Shown here: piece after piece, positions 63,414-64,000 of the stretch
Position numbering within the stretch: position 1 is the first letter of the stretch
How the letters are laid out: each line of letters opens with the position of its first letter
Assembly: GCF_000725345.1 (NCBI RefSeq)
Contig: NZ_CP008852.1
Location: 3,712,001-3,776,000 of the forward strand
DNA from: Pelosinus sp. UFO1
GTDB taxonomy: Bacteria; Bacillota; Negativicutes; DSM-13327
Direction of reading: 5' to 3'
Length of the DNA stretch: 64,000 nucleotides
The notes under the pieces: generated by a model
Database searches by the model: none
The model's input: the letters and a program-made list of their open reading frames with translations, nothing else
Told to the model about the DNA's origin: nothing
Position numbers and translations under genes: made by a program

Positions 63414-63935
63414 TTAAGGAATACTAGCCAGTATTCTTTGCATGATGGGTCGCCAATACTGGGTGTCACTATCCGCGCACATATAGCCGAACATCTTAAG
63501 TCCATCGGCTCCCGGGATTATTGTCATATCCATATTCGCTACAATGCCAGCACCAGGTATGCCTAACTTCACTGTGGTTGTGGCACACTCTCTTCCACCG
63601 ATCATCACTCGCCTGGCCTTTTCTGTCGACAAAACATCATTGCTTTTGCTGATCTTTTCCTCAATAACTCGATTTAAAAGCACGTCCGTTTTTATTATAT
63701 CCCCAAACTCATTAGAGGACATATTACTGATCGGCATTAGTATAGCCCCTCGCCAAACTGCACCGTCCTTAGCCCTGAAGCTATAGTTTATTTGTCCCTT
63801 CTTATCATGACCTTCCGTCATAACAATGTCTTGTCCAAGTTCCACCTGACCGATACCTAAAATTACTACCGGATTGGCTGCAACTGGCCCACAGATCAGT
63901 AACATCAGACAGATTACTAATATTATCTTTCGCAT
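63414..63935 (-). CDS. Small exported protein, unknown
   Basis: The 173-residue protein has a signal peptide (MRKIILVICLMLLICGPVAA) and a compact body: VVILGIGQVELGQDI, INYSFRAKDGAVWRGAILMP, and a Cys-containing KMFGYMCADSDTQYW near the end. Cys in RECATTTVKLG and in YMCADS could form a disulfide in the periplasm. I do not recognise the family. Confidence 0.65.
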   Translation of the reverse strand: MRKIILVICLMLLICGPVAANPVVILGIGQVELGQDIVMTEGHDKKGQINYSFRAKDGAVWRGAILMPISNMSSNEFGDIIKTDVLLNRVIEEKISKSNDVLSTEKARRVMIGGRECATTTVKLGIPGAGIVANMDMTIIPGADGLKMFGYMCADSDTQYWRPIMQRILASIP

Positions 63936-64000
63936 AGTATCACATCCCTCATAGTTATGGAGTATCCCAGTAAAAAATATTCAATGGTTAATTTCACCAT

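Overview
The window reads as chromosome from a spore-forming diderm Firmicute (Negativicutes, most like Sporomusaceae such as Pelosinus; this is inference). Three things point there. Two porins carry an N-terminal S-layer homology (SLH) domain plus a C-terminal beta-barrel ending in Phe, which is the OmpM-type outer membrane protein of Negativicutes. There is a pair of CotF-like spore coat genes. The DNA is AT-rich with strong GGAGG ribosome sites and many TTG/GTG starts. I see no rRNA, tRNA, CRISPR array, intact transposase or prophage.

Layout: 0-6 kb holds an HxlR regulator, a DJ-1/PfpI protein, an exported hydrolase, a membrane protein, PssA, a deleted MATE transporter gene behind a structured terminator-type leader RNA, and an RsgA-type ribosome GTPase behind a leader-peptide/hairpin attenuator. 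6-13 kb is an oligopeptide ABC importer (oppABCDF order) followed by an SLH porin with no visible terminator between them. 13.5-17 kb has a CBO0543-family membrane protein, a DNA-binding domain fused to a complete superoxide-reductase fold, a MarR/flavin-reductase pair and the coat genes. 17-21.7 kb is a sugar-acid operon (SDR dehydrogenase, MFS transporter, RspA/mannonate-dehydratase-like enzyme, GntR regulator). 21.9-24 kb is a TetR/MFS efflux pair. 24.3-24.5 kb holds what looks like a type I toxin-antitoxin module. 24.7-36 kb is a patchwork of single genes, including MscS, an Lsa/CplR-like ABC-F protein with an attenuator leader, Lrp plus a DMT exporter, GNAT enzymes, a pentapeptide-repeat protein that appears to start at ATT, and an AlbA_2-domain protein.

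36.6-48.3 kb is a complete starch/maltodextrin locus: RpiR regulator, PTS EIICBA, GH13 glucosidase, HAD phosphatase, SLH porin, large exported GH13 amylase and GH4 6-phospho-alpha-glucosidase. It would take glucan from the cell surface to glucose and glucose-6-phosphate across two membranes. 51.3-58.4 kb is a branched-chain amino acid oxidation operon (leucine-type dehydrogenase, 2-oxoacid:ferredoxin oxidoreductase, CoA-transferase) with a clear sigma-54 promoter and its own enhancer-binding activator. 58.6-64 kb holds an exported DUF6263-like protein, a 5'-nucleotidase, a YhdH-type oxidoreductase divergent from a MarR gene across three shared operators, a second CBO0543-family protein and a small exported protein.

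Across the window, fifteen copies and one half-copy of one hairpin repeat (core CTCCTGCAAGGCTAGGCTGC) occur in intergenic DNA. All lie in the same orientation, and most sit just past the 3' end of a minus-strand gene. The most unusual content is regulatory: three nested-hairpin leaders, a type I toxin-antitoxin candidate, a probable leaderless MarR mRNA, a non-ATG ATT start, and the DNA-binding/superoxide-reductase fusion.
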